Origin: Phycisphaerales bacterium UBA3190
Lineage (GTDB): Bacteria > Planctomycetota > Phycisphaerae > Phycisphaerales > UBA1924
Direction of reading: 5' to 3'
Length of the DNA stretch: 64,000 nt
Assembly: GCA_002364005.1 (NCBI GenBank)
Contig: DEXG01000039.1
Span: 160,021 to 224,020, forward strand
The position numbers and the translations under genes were made by a program. How positions within the stretch are numbered: position 1 is the stretch's first letter; every line of letters begins with the position of its first letter. The notes beneath the pieces were generated by a model. It saw only the letters and a list, made by a program, of their open reading frames with translations, had not been told where the DNA came from and ran no database searches. Below are positions 17,835-26,700 of the stretch, one piece after another.

Positions 17835-20237
17835 ATGTGCTCATCCATGCATACGACAGGAATCGTGATCGGCTTACTAGCGGCCGCCGCAGGTCTGGCA
17901 CAGGGGCAGGTCAACTCGCAGTTTGCGCTGGGGGCTGGCAATCTGGGGGTAGAGCTCCCAGGAGATGCGTACGCCCAGCTGCACAGCGTCGGCGATTTCA
18001 ACCACGACGGGCATCGCGACCTGTTGCTGCACAACTATGCAGACGAGATCGCGTGGGTCTTGCTCGGTGATGCCCAGGGGAACTACACCACCTACGGCCC
18101 ATACGAGGCCATTTTCGATAATTCGATCGTTGCGGGGCAGTTCGACGATGATGCCGAGCCCGAGATCGCATTCCGGGACTTCGGCTTTGGGTACAGCATC
18201 GTTTTCGAGCCCGGGGCGCAGCCCGTTGAGGATGCCGATTTTTCGATCAGTTACTTTGGCGGGATCGGGGAAGATGCCTTCGCCGGGGTCATCAAGGCCG
18301 CCGACTTTGATGGCGATGGCCAGGACGAGCTGGTCTTTAATACCAGCGACGATATGGTCTATATCCGATGGTCCGGGACCAACACACTCTCGCCGATCGC
18401 GCTCAATGGCCTTGGCGAAGAGAATGTGCTCTACGACCCGGCGGATTACGACGGCGACGGCGACCTCGACATTCTGCTCTACAGCAAGGACTCCCAGCAT
18501 TTCTGGCTCATCGAGGGCACGGGGGCATCGTCGATGGGGCCGGCACGGGAGATCATGCGTGCCTACCCGAGTATCGTCAATGACGAGCGCCCGGTGTTCG
18601 GGCAGCTGGACTCGAACCCCGCAATGGACATGATCGTCGCGGACCTATCGCTTCAGGAGATGCGCAACGAGTTCAACTTCGTGCTCAATAGCGCCAGCAG
18701 CGAGGAGATCGACACCGACGAGGTGGCCCTGCCGCTGCTGATCACGGGCGATATCGACGGCGACGGCGGGCCCGATCTGGTGGTGATGCGGACGGACCAG
18801 TTCCCGCTCGTGTCGGGTTTCAGCCCCGATTATGAACCGGGCGTGCTGTATAACCCAACGGGCGATTCACCCTTCATCGAAGACATGAGTGTCGGTCAGC
18901 CGAGGCGCTCTTCGCCCTATGATCAAAGCAGCATATTCGACGCGCCGTTGCAGCTCGTCTGGTCATTTGATGCGGACAACGATGGTGACGAAGATCTCAT
19001 CTGGCGCTATGAAAACTCGATCATCGAAAACCGAACAGGCGTGCCCGGCGTTCCTGCATTGGGGATGCCCGCATACGACATGGTTGATGGCGCGCTCTAC
19101 ATTCTGCCTATCGATCTCGACAGCGACGGCTACGACGAGTACATCATCTCCGGTTCGTCCAACATGCGGATCTTCGATATGCAGGACGGCACGACCGAAC
19201 TGATCGCGGGCTCAAACAACGGGTTCATGGTTGTTCAGGCCGACCTCGATGGCGATGGTACCCCGGAACTCGTCAGCTCGGACACGAGCGTGAACAGGTT
19301 GCGGACTTGGAGCATCATGCCCGATGGGAGCGTGGGCAACCGCATCGCATTCCCGACCGATGATCGCGGGCCGTACTACGGGCTGGAAGTTGCTGATTTC
19401 AACGGGGACGGACTCGACGACATCGCCGCGACAACGGTCGCAGGGAGCGTTCATATCTATGCCGGCGGGGTCGGCCCCGATCTGACGCTCTGGGCAGAGG
19501 TTGATTCGACGGATCCCAACGGAATCAAGTCGGGCGTGCTCGATTACAACAAGGACGGTCTGCCCGATCTGGCGATTGCTTCCGACGCGAACAACAGCAT
19601 CGAGCTCTATGCCAACGCGGGCGATGGCTCGTTCAGCGCCGGCCCGGTGCTCCAGAGAGCGGTGTCCGACTCTTGGCAGTACTGGATTGAGACCGGTGAT
19701 ATCGATCTCGACGGCAACACCGATATCGCCTATGTCGAGAACTACGCTTCTGGGTATGTCGTCGTGATGTTCCTCAACGCAGACGGCACCCTCGACGAAA
19801 CCGTCGAAATCTATACGAATGAAGCCGTTGAGCTGGTGATCGAAGACTTCAACAGCGACGGTCTGCCCGATCTGGGGATCGCGGGGTCTATGTTCGGAAG
19901 TAGTGCTTCGTCGCCGAGTGTGATTCTTCAGACGGCACCACGCCAGTTCGGCCATCGAATCTCACTCCCTGGTTTTGCATCGACGAGTGTCGCCGTCAGC
20001 GATGTGAACCTCGATGACACCCCTGACCTGGTGTCCGTGAGCGTATCGGATCTCCAGTTCCGGACCTATTACGGGACCCCGAACCCTTGTCCCGCCGACC
20101 TGACCGGCGACGGCGAGCTGAACTTCTTCGATGTGAGCCAGCTCCTGACCGAACAGGTCGATTACAACAGCGACGGCTTGTTTAACTTCTTCGATGTCAG
20201 TGCGTTCCTGATCGACTTCAAAGCCGGCTGCCCGTGA
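17835..20237 (+). CDS. Secreted VCBS/FG-GAP repeat protein with GC-type dockerin tail (tandem copy 2)
   Basis: 800 residues, paralogue of the preceding gene with the same blade order: VGDFNHDGHRDLLLHN, AADFDGDGQDELVFNTSDD, PADYDGDGDLDILLYSKDS, VADFNGDGLDDIAAT, TGDIDLDGNTDIAYV, IEDFNSDGLPDLGIAG. It ends CPADLTGDGELNFFDVSQLL, then VDYNSDGLFNFFDVSAFLI and GCP. The start ATG 17835 (MCSSMHTTGIVIGLLAA) has GTGAGG upstream and gives a proper signal peptide ending LAQGQ; the frame is open further upstream but without signal-peptide sense. The two copies probably arose by tandem duplication. Extracellular; ligand unknown. Confidence 0.88.
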   Translation: MCSSMHTTGIVIGLLAAAAGLAQGQVNSQFALGAGNLGVELPGDAYAQLHSVGDFNHDGHRDLLLHNYADEIAWVLLGDAQGNYTTYGPYEAIFDNSIVAGQFDDDAEPEIAFRDFGFGYSIVFEPGAQPVEDADFSISYFGGIGEDAFAGVIKAADFDGDGQDELVFNTSDDMVYIRWSGTNTLSPIALNGLGEENVLYDPADYDGDGDLDILLYSKDSQHFWLIEGTGASSMGPAREIMRAYPSIVNDERPVFGQLDSNPAMDMIVADLSLQEMRNEFNFVLNSASSEEIDTDEVALPLLITGDIDGDGGPDLVVMRTDQFPLVSGFSPDYEPGVLYNPTGDSPFIEDMSVGQPRRSSPYDQSSIFDAPLQLVWSFDADNDGDEDLIWRYENSIIENRTGVPGVPALGMPAYDMVDGALYILPIDLDSDGYDEYIISGSSNMRIFDMQDGTTELIAGSNNGFMVVQADLDGDGTPELVSSDTSVNRLRTWSIMPDGSVGNRIAFPTDDRGPYYGLEVADFNGDGLDDIAATTVAGSVHIYAGGVGPDLTLWAEVDSTDPNGIKSGVLDYNKDGLPDLAIASDANNSIELYANAGDGSFSAGPVLQRAVSDSWQYWIETGDIDLDGNTDIAYVENYASGYVVVMFLNADGTLDETVEIYTNEAVELVIEDFNSDGLPDLGIAGSMFGSSASSPSVILQTAPRQFGHRISLPGFASTSVAVSDVNLDDTPDLVSVSVSDLQFRTYYGTPNPCPADLTGDGELNFFDVSQLLTEQVDYNSDGLFNFFDVSAFLIDFKAGCP

Positions 20238-20395
20238 ATGCGGCGAACCCCACTGAATAGTGGGGGCGGGGCGATCTGGGCCGGTGGTACAATCACAAAG
20301 ATGCACGGCATGGCCGACCCGTGCGGGGACATATATCAGGCCGCAGAATCCGCGAGCGCACGGTTGCGCTTGCGGTTGTTTCTGAGAGGGAAACA

Positions 20396-21301
20396 ATGAA
20401 GATTCAGTATCATGTGTGTATGGCTGTTCTCGGGACCGCCTGTCTTGCTCCTCTTGTCAGTGCGCAGTCGCTCGGGACCGCGACCTACCGGGCCTTTGTG
20501 TCCACCCCAGAAGGCGAATCGGACACGGGCTTTCTGCCGGTCCCGACCAATACGAGCTTCAGCTATAACGGCACGGATTCGCATGGGAACACTTATTCGT
20601 ACACCGGCGAGGCCTACGCGACAGGCGGGCGTGTCCCACTGGCGGACATCCAGGCCGCCGCGACGGGACGGGTCGCATCGCTTTCCGGTGCAGCCGCGGA
20701 AGCAACGATTTCCTATGCCTACCGGGTGATGCCGATCGCGGGCTCGACCCGTTCGACCGTGCCGCTGGTGATTTCTGTTGCCGGGAAGGCAGCGGTCAGT
20801 GCGAGCAGCGCGTTCGCCGAGGGGTATGCGCTCGCGGAGTCGATTGTGCGTCGCCCGGGGAGTTCTTCGATTCTGGTTTCTGGCTTTGCCGCGGCTCAAA
20901 TCAACACGATCTCGAACAATCCAAGCAACTCGTATAACTTCACGCAGTCCGTGGTGGTCGGTGTTGGTTCGACCGGGCAGATCAGTATCCGAGCACGCGG
21001 CGAGCTGTTCACCGACGCGGAAGTTTCCGCGACAGCCGACCCAACCATCGTGATCGACCCCGACGCGACCTACGAAGAAGACGGCCAGACCTATTCCTAC
21101 GCCGACGAGTTCATGATCGAATACTCCGAGACCATCGAACAATGGGTGGCGTGCGCTGCGGATCTCAACGGAGACGGGGTGCTGGATTTCTTCGATGTCA
21201 GCGTGTTCGTCACGGATCGACCGGATTACGACGGGGACGGCGGATTCGATTTCTTTGACCTCAGCATGTTCCTGGCAGATTTCAGCGCGGGTTGCCCATA
21301 A
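20396..21301 (+). CDS. Secreted protein of unknown function with GC-type dockerin tail
   Basis: 301 residues. The start ATG 20396 follows GAGAGGG. The signal peptide is MAVLGTACLAPLVSAQ. The mature part is Ala/Ser/Thr-rich and probably beta-structured (SFSYNGTDSHGNTYSYTGEA, AAAEATISYAYRVMPIAGS), and I recognise no domain. The tail from about residue 255 is CAADLNGDGVLDFFDVSVFV, then PDYDGDGGFDFFDLSMFLAD and terminal GCP, a slightly diverged member of the dockerin family seen five times intact in this window. A terminator-like hairpin lies downstream at 21370. Confidence 0.82.
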   Translation: MKIQYHVCMAVLGTACLAPLVSAQSLGTATYRAFVSTPEGESDTGFLPVPTNTSFSYNGTDSHGNTYSYTGEAYATGGRVPLADIQAAATGRVASLSGAAAEATISYAYRVMPIAGSTRSTVPLVISVAGKAAVSASSAFAEGYALAESIVRRPGSSSILVSGFAAAQINTISNNPSNSYNFTQSVVVGVGSTGQISIRARGELFTDAEVSATADPTIVIDPDATYEEDGQTYSYADEFMIEYSETIEQWVACAADLNGDGVLDFFDVSVFVTDRPDYDGDGGFDFFDLSMFLADFSAGCP

Positions 21302-21369
21302 CAACGATGCGTTGCGCTCCATGCTGCGGCCGCATCACGGGCTGAGCGTTCAACCAAAGGCACATTGAA

Positions 21370-21399
21370 AAACACCCGCTCGTTGCCGAGCGGGTGTTT
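21370..21399. terminator. Bidirectional Rho-independent terminator
   Basis: A perfect 13-bp stem (AAACACCCGCTCG / CGAGCGGGTGTTT) with loop TTGC, between convergent genes. Reading the minus strand, five T residues follow; reading the plus strand, only TTT. It serves the gene ending at 21430 best and probably also the one ending at 21301. Confidence 0.88.
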
Positions 21400-21429
21400 G
21401 GTATTGAATCAGATGCTGAGCTTCAGCGA

Positions 21430-22170
21430 TCAGCTGCGACGCAGGCGGCGGGCAACGCCCAAGCCACCGAGCATGCCCAGGCCCGCGAGGACGGGGGCGG
21501 GCAGGGGGACGACCTGGATCGTCTGGAAGTCGTAGAAGCTGAAGCCATCGTTGTACGATGTGCCGCTGTCCTGGGTCAGGGTGATCGAGTCGATCGTCTC
21601 GCCAGCGGCGGCGACGAAGGAGATGAAGCCCTGCGCCGAGTTGGCTGCGATGTTCTCAACATTGAGAATACCGGTGACGCTGTCACGGAAAGTGACCGTC
21701 AGGGTCGCGGGCTCAAGGTCGTCGTAGTTGAACGCGAACGCGGTGACGCCCGGGTTGAAGTTCATCACGACTTCGTTTGAGTTGGTGTCCGTCTGGGTGT
21801 TGCCAAAGGCGAGCACGAAGGTGCCGTCGGTCGGGCGTGAAGCACCGCCGCCGTCGAACCAGTTCGAGTTGCTCCCGCCGTAAAGGTTGGCGACATCACC
21901 AAGGAAGTAGTTCAGGCCGTCGGTCGATGCGACATCGACATTGAAGATGGCATTGCCGGTCCCGTAGTCGGTGCCTGCGAAGTTCATCTGGCTCCCGCTG
22001 CTAACGCCGTCGATCTTGTTGATCACGGTGTTGGTCGTTGCCTGAGCGGATTGAAAGTTGGTGATGAACTGGCTGTTGTCCGACAGCGTGGCGGCGATAT
22101 TCACCGACCCCGCCATGGTGGTGCCGGCCAGCAGGCCCAGCATGACACCGGATGTCTTGAAGTAGCGCAT
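21430..22170 (-). CDS. Secreted protein with VPLPA/PEP-CTERM-like sorting tail
   Basis: 246 residues. The start ATG 22170 has GGAGAG upstream; the signal peptide is GVMLGLLAGTTMAGS. The mature part resembles PEP-CTERM beta-sandwich proteins (NFAGTDYGTGNAIFNVDVAS, FAFNYDDLEPATLTVTFRD). The C-terminus is VPLPAPVLAGLGMLGGLGVA followed by RRLRRS: a sorting tripartite tail of motif, hydrophobic helix and basic end, of the VPLPA-CTERM variety processed by exosortase/archaeosortase-like enzymes. No exosortase gene is visible in the window. Predicted surface or exopolysaccharide-associated protein; specific function unknown. Confidence 0.82.
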   Translation of the reverse strand: MRYFKTSGVMLGLLAGTTMAGSVNIAATLSDNSQFITNFQSAQATTNTVINKIDGVSSGSQMNFAGTDYGTGNAIFNVDVASTDGLNYFLGDVANLYGGSNSNWFDGGGASRPTDGTFVLAFGNTQTDTNSNEVVMNFNPGVTAFAFNYDDLEPATLTVTFRDSVTGILNVENIAANSAQGFISFVAAAGETIDSITLTQDSGTSYNDGFSFYDFQTIQVVPLPAPVLAGLGMLGGLGVARRLRRS

Positions 22171-22327
22171 GTGTTCTCTCCGATATGGAACTGTGCATTT
22201 ACTTATGCTGGCTGAGCTTCCCTCGGCGCTCATCGAATCCGGCACATGGGTAATGTAGCCCCCCGGGGCTCGGCAACAGCATTGCGATTTACAGATTCAC
22301 AGGAATTTGAGTCATTCCATACCCAAA

Positions 22328-22375
22328 CCCTATATATGCATGCTTATAGGGCGTGAAACCCCTTGTTATAGGGGT
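22328..22375. repeat. Two adjacent small hairpins in intergenic region
   Basis: CCCTATA/TATAGGG (22328-22334 with 22345-22351) is followed seven bases later by ACCCCT/AGGGGT (22358-22363 with 22370-22375). They lie in the 510-base gap 22171-22680, about 150-200 bases upstream of the start at 22170. Possibly leader RNA structure or a decayed mobile repeat; no function can be assigned. Confidence 0.4.
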
Positions 22376-22432
22376 CAACGCGGGCCCCCAATCTGGCGTA
22401 TGACATGAACTTGGGGGGCGGTTGAACCTATG

Positions 22433-22470
22433 GCCCTGTGGGCGCGCCGTGGCCCGAGTGGGCACAGGGC
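22433..22470 (-). terminator. Hairpin directly after the orphan uvrA 3' end
   Basis: GCCCTGTG pairs with CACAGGGC (8 bp, 22-nt loop), and on the minus strand the stem starts at the base after the TAA of the uvrA-like remnant. There is no T-run. This may be the original uvrA terminator, left behind with the remnant. Confidence 0.4.
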
Positions 22471-22521
22471 TTACTTCGTGAGCATCTCTTTGAGATACTG
22501 CCCCGTGTAGCTGGCGGGATC
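22471..22521 (-). pseudogene. Orphan copy of the uvrA 3' end
   Basis: On the minus strand this reads DPASYTGQYLKEMLTK and stop (TAA at 22473-22471). SYTGQYLKEML is the exact C-terminus of the intact UvrA encoded at 23737-26874, and 32 bases (22481-22512) are identical to 23741-23772, third codon positions included. Nothing uvrA-like continues upstream of about 22521; there the sequence runs into a dockerin-tail remnant on the other strand. It is a fragment, not an expressed gene. Confidence 0.8.
22481..22512. repeat. Left copy of 32-bp direct repeat (uvrA 3' end)
   Basis: Identical, same orientation, to 23741-23772. The two copies enclose the VPLPA-tailed gene at 22681-23325 and are about 1.26 kb apart. 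This is the geometry of attachment sites left by integration into a gene 3' end, although no integrase is present between them. Confidence 0.85.
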
Positions 22522-22524
22522 CAC

Positions 22525-22585
22525 ACCGGCGAACTGAGCTATCCATGCGAGCGCGTTCCAGCTGGATTTCAAGCCGGGCTGCCCC
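22525..22585 (+). pseudogene. Decayed dockerin-tail remnant
   Basis: The plus strand carries ACCGGCGAACTGAGC, then a frame reading HASAFQLDFKPGCP, which matches the functional tails (FDVSAFLIDFKAGCP) at residue and base level: GATTTCAAG, CGGG and TGCCCC are shared with the end of the 15084 gene. It lacks the upstream EF-hand sequence in frame and the stop after GCP. It abuts the orphan uvrA end in a convergent arrangement. Confidence 0.6.
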
Positions 22586-22599
22586 AAAGGAGTGGTCAT

Positions 22600-22627
22600 A
22601 AAAAACCTGCCGCGATGTGCGGCAGGT
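22600..22627 (-). terminator. Rho-independent terminator of the VPLPA-tailed gene
   Basis: A perfect 9-bp stem ACCTGCCGC / GCGGCAGGT (5-nt loop) followed, on the minus strand, by six T residues. It lies about 55 bases past the stop of the gene at 22681. Confidence 0.9.
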
Positions 22628-22680
22628 ATGTGTAAGCGTGAAATGGCTCCTCACAATATGTGCGAGGTGTGCTGGCTGGA

Positions 22681-23325
22681 TCACATGCGTTTACGCAGGC
22701 GACGGGCCACGCCCATAGGAATCAGCATGCCCAGCCCGGCCCATGCCGCGGTCGGGAGCGGGACAACCGCGACCGGGGTCGCTTCGAGAGAGAGCACATA
22801 GTCGAAGTCGTAGTTGTGGGGTGATGCAGAGTTCATCCCATCGAGCAGATCTCCATTGAGCACATCAGCATCGAAGCCCGAAATACCAATGTAGTAGGTC
22901 CCCCGCGGGAGCAGGGCCTGCTGGATGGAAAGGGGGGAGCTTCCGTCGGGGTCCATTTCCGCATCGCCGACCAGGATATTGCCGTCTGCGTTGAGCATCT
23001 GCAATGAGAGCCCGTACGGGGTGTCGAGCGTGGCAGCGGTAGCGAACTGCAGACTCGACTCGTTTTCCAGAGCGAACGCGAACCAGTCAACATCTCCAGC
23101 CTGGATATGCCCGGATCCCACAAGGTCAGGGTTGTCCGTGGTCAGTGTCCCGGCAGAATCGGCCGTGGTGTAGATATTGTTGAATGAGTCGTTCTGCTCT
23201 GTGAAGTCGTAATCGACTCCGGCGTAAGAGATGCCGAAAGCGCGATCGATATTACTGAAACCGGCGATCGCGTTCGCACCAAGCGTCCCGACGATTCCTG
23301 CGGCGGCGAGTAGTTGGATATTCAT
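22681..23325 (-). CDS. Secreted PPC-like domain protein with VPLPA/PEP-CTERM-like tail
   Basis: 214 residues. The start ATG 23325 has a strong AAGGAG 7-8 nt upstream; the signal peptide is NIQLLAAAGIVGTLGANAIAG. The mature part resembles a bacterial pre-peptidase C-terminal (PPC) beta-sandwich: GDVDWFAFALENESSLQFAT, then LSLQMLNADGNILVGD and LLPRGTYYIGISGF. The end is VPLPTAAWAGLGMLIPMGVA plus RRLRKRM, the sorting tail also seen on the 21430 gene. The gene is enclosed by a direct repeat of the uvrA 3' end, so it may be a recently acquired single-gene cassette. Surface protein of unknown role. Confidence 0.82.
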   Translation of the reverse strand: MNIQLLAAAGIVGTLGANAIAGFSNIDRAFGISYAGVDYDFTEQNDSFNNIYTTADSAGTLTTDNPDLVGSGHIQAGDVDWFAFALENESSLQFATAATLDTPYGLSLQMLNADGNILVGDAEMDPDGSSPLSIQQALLPRGTYYIGISGFDADVLNGDLLDGMNSASPHNYDFDYVLSLEATPVAVVPLPTAAWAGLGMLIPMGVARRLRKRM

Positions 23326-23736
23326 TTTCTTCTCCTTCAGATTCTGAGCAGTGATAGTGAATGGGATAACCCACGAAGCCAACAGGCCGTTCGTGTCAGT
23401 GACCGGTTCATCGGCACTTCTTGACATCCCTAAAGTTCGTTACGAACACCCTACCCGCGAGCGTGCGTTCATCAAGCGACATGCAACAAAGTGAGCCATA
23501 AAATAGTTTTTAAGTTCTTATAATGTTGGCTTTAAATGCTTGCTGTGGCATGCTTTGCGTCGAATAATGCCGAAAAAACGAGGAGGGCCGCGGAAAAACG
23601 GGCGCAAAATTCAGCAGGTCAAAGTGCTGGCGGGCGGCTGTCGGCGGACAACGAGCATTCCCAAATGTCAATATGTTCGAGCTTCGTGCGCGAATCAATC
23701 ACGCCCAGGGTGCGTGGGGGCGAGCCGTTGGCGAGC
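23326..23736. other. Intergenic region between VPLPA gene and uvrA, AT-richer
   Basis: About 411 bases downstream of uvrA. The stretch 23460-23560 is markedly AT-rich and holds a TATAAT at 23519-23524 on the plus strand. A short frame beginning MPKKRGGPRK near 23567 is present but I do not support it as a gene. This gap forms part of the putative cassette between the uvrA end repeats. The promoter of the 23325 gene should lie here. Confidence 0.4.
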
Positions 23737-26700
23737 TCACAGCATCTCTTTGAGATACTGCCCCGTGTAGCTCGCCTTGGTCTTTGCCACGGCTTCGGGT
23801 GTGCCCGACGCCAGCAGGGTGCCGCCCAGGTCGCCGCCCTCGGGGCCCAGGTCGTTGATCCAGTCGGCGCACTTGATGACATCGAGGTTGTGCTCAATGA
23901 CAATCAGCGTGTTGCCCGCGTCGGCCAGGCGGTTGAGCACGCCGATGAGCTTGTTGATGTCCTCGAAATGCAAACCCGTGGTGGGTTCGTCGAGGATATA
24001 GAGCGTGTGCTCGCTGCTCGGGGTGCCGTCGTAGCGGGTGCCCTTGCCCAACTCGGTGGCGAGTTTGACCCGCTGGGCCTCGCCGCCGGAGAGTGTCGTG
24101 CTGGGCTGTCCGAGCGTGATGTAGTCGAGCCCGACATCACGCAGGCACTCGGTAAAGCGCAGGATCTTGGGGTGGTTCTCGAAGAACGAGCAGGCGTCCT
24201 CGACGGTCATGTCGAGCACATCGGCGATGTTCTTGCCGCGGTAGGTCACCTGCAGCGTCTCGCGGTTGTAGCGTTTGCCGTTGCAAACCTCGCACTCGAC
24301 GAAGACATCGGGGAGGAAGTGCATCTCGATCTTCTTGGTGCCCTGCCCGGCGCAGGCCTCGCATCGACCGCCGCCGTTCTTGGAGGCGACATTGAAGGAG
24401 AACCGCCCGGGCTTGTAGCCGCGGATCTTGGCTTCCTTGGTCGCGGTGAACACCTTGCGGATCTGATCGAAGATCCCCGTGTAGGTCGCGGGGTTTGAGC
24501 GTGGCGTGCGCCCGATGGGCGACTGGTCGACCTCGATGATGCGGTCGATGTGTTGCAAGCCGTTGATCCGCGTGTGCTTGCCGGGCTTGGTCTTCGAGCC
24601 CATCACCTCGCGCTTCACCGCCGGCAGCAGGATCTGGTTCACCAGCGTCGATTTGCCCGAGCCGGAAACGCCAGTCACGCAGATCATCCCGCCGATGGGG
24701 AAGCTCACATCGATCGATTTGAGGTTGTTCTCAGCCGCACCCTTGATGACCATTGCCTTCTTGGGCGAGAGCTTCCGGCGCTGGGAAGGCACTTCGATCT
24801 TCTTTCGCCCCGAGAGATAGTCGCCCGTGAGCGACTCGGGCGTGCTGATGATGTCCTCGATGCTCCCCTGCGCGACCACCTGACCGCCGTGTACGCCCGG
24901 GCCCGGCCCGATGTCGATGACATGGTCCGCGGCTCGGATCGTGTCCTCGTCGTGCTCGACCACCAGCACCGAGTTGCCGATGTCGGTCAGGTGTCTCAGC
25001 GTGCGGATGAGCCGATCGTTATCCCGCTGATGCAGCCCGATCGTGGGCTCGTCGAGCACATAGCATGCGCCGACCAGACCCGAGCCGACCTGGGTGGCCA
25101 GGCGGATGCGCTGGGCCTCGCCGCCGCTGAGGGTCGCCGTGCGTCGGTCGAGCGAGAGGTACTCGAGCCCGACCGATTCGAGGAAGCGGAGCCGGTTGGT
25201 GATCTCCCGCACGATCGCCTCGGCGATCACCGCCTGTTCCTTGGTGAGCTTGAGCCCCTCGATGTAGCGCACCGCGTCGGTAATGTTGAGGCGCGACAGC
25301 TCAGAGATATTGAGAATCGTGCCCTCGTTGTCCGGCCGCCCGATGACGGTGGGGGAGCCCGCCTTGTTCATATCGGCCTTGTGCTTAGACTCGATCGTCA
25401 CATGCAGGGCCGGGATGCCCAGGCGATCGCCGCAGCATGTGGGGCAGACGATCTCGTGCTGGAACTGGTGCAGGTGGTCCTTGACCCAGCTCGACTCGGT
25501 CTTGTGGAACCACGCGTGGAGCATGGGCATCACGCCGTCCCATTGCTTGCGTGTCTTGAGCGCCCCGGGCGCGTCGTTGCCGTGCATCAGCAGCGTGTAA
25601 AGCTCCTCGTCCATCGCGCTGAGCTTGGTGCTAGGGGTGATATCGAACGCTCGGCAGAAGCGGCGCAGGTAGCGAGGATAAATCATCCCGCCCGGGCCGT
25701 TCTTCTTCCAGGGCTGGATCGCGTTGTTGAGCAGCCCGACATCCATGTCGGGGACGACGAGATCCATATCGAACTCAAGGATCACGCCCAGCCCGTGGCA
25801 GTTGGGGCAGGCCCCGAATGGCGAGTTGAACGAGAACAGGCGGGGCGAAAGCTCGCTCAGTGAGATCTCGGGGTGGTCGGGGTCCGCGAAGTGCTCGCTG
25901 AAGGCGTGGTCGGTCCAGGTCTTCTGATTTGGTGGCACAGGCGTCTCGCCTGTGCCACCGTTTGTGGTGGTTTCCACACTCACCACCACCGATCCCTCGG
26001 CAATACGAAGACACGCCTCGACCGACTCGACCAGTCGCTGTCGGGATTCATCGTCGTCGCGGATCACGACACGATCGACGACCGCGTCGATGCTGTGCTT
26101 CTTGTGTCGGTGCAGCTTGAGCGGGTTCTCGTTGTCTTCCTTGAGGGCGTCACGCAGGTCGATCAGCTCGCCGTTGACGCGGGCGCGGACCCAGCCCTGC
26201 TTGAAGAGGTCTTCGAGGGTGTCCTTGTGGAAGCCCTTCTTGGCCCGCACGACCGGGGCCAGGATCATCATGCGGGTGCCATCGCCGAACCCGGTGATGT
26301 GGTCGACGATCTGCGTCGCCGAGGAGGACTCGATCGGACGCCCCGAGCGGGAGACAACAGTGCCGTCCTTCTTGGTCTTGGTCGGGGCCCACGAGCGGGG
26401 CGTGCCGCAGCGTGCGAAGAGGAGTCGCAGGTAGTCGTAGATCTCGGTCGTGGTCGCGACGGTTGAGCGCGGGTTGTGGCTGGCGCTGCGCTGCTCGATG
26501 GCGATGGTGGGGGGGATGCCCTCGATCTCCTCGATGTCGGGCTTCTTGAGCTGGTCGAGGAACTGCCGCGCGTAGGCGCTGAGCGACTCCATGTACTTGC
26601 GCTGACCCTCGGCGAAGATGGTGTCGAACGCCAGCGACGACTTGCCCGAGCCCGACAGGCCCGTGATGATGACCAGCTGATCGCGCGGGATGTCGATATC

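Noticed and set aside
23540..23770. Short frame MPKKRGGPRKNGRK... between the VPLPA gene and uvrA
   Set aside because: No ribosome site, runs into the uvrA 3' end antisense and its second half is shadow sequence; not supported as a gene.
24550..25863. A 437-codon open frame antisense to uvrA
   Set aside because: It lies entirely within the clearly conserved uvrA reading frame; its amino-acid composition is that of a GC-rich shadow frame with no domain.
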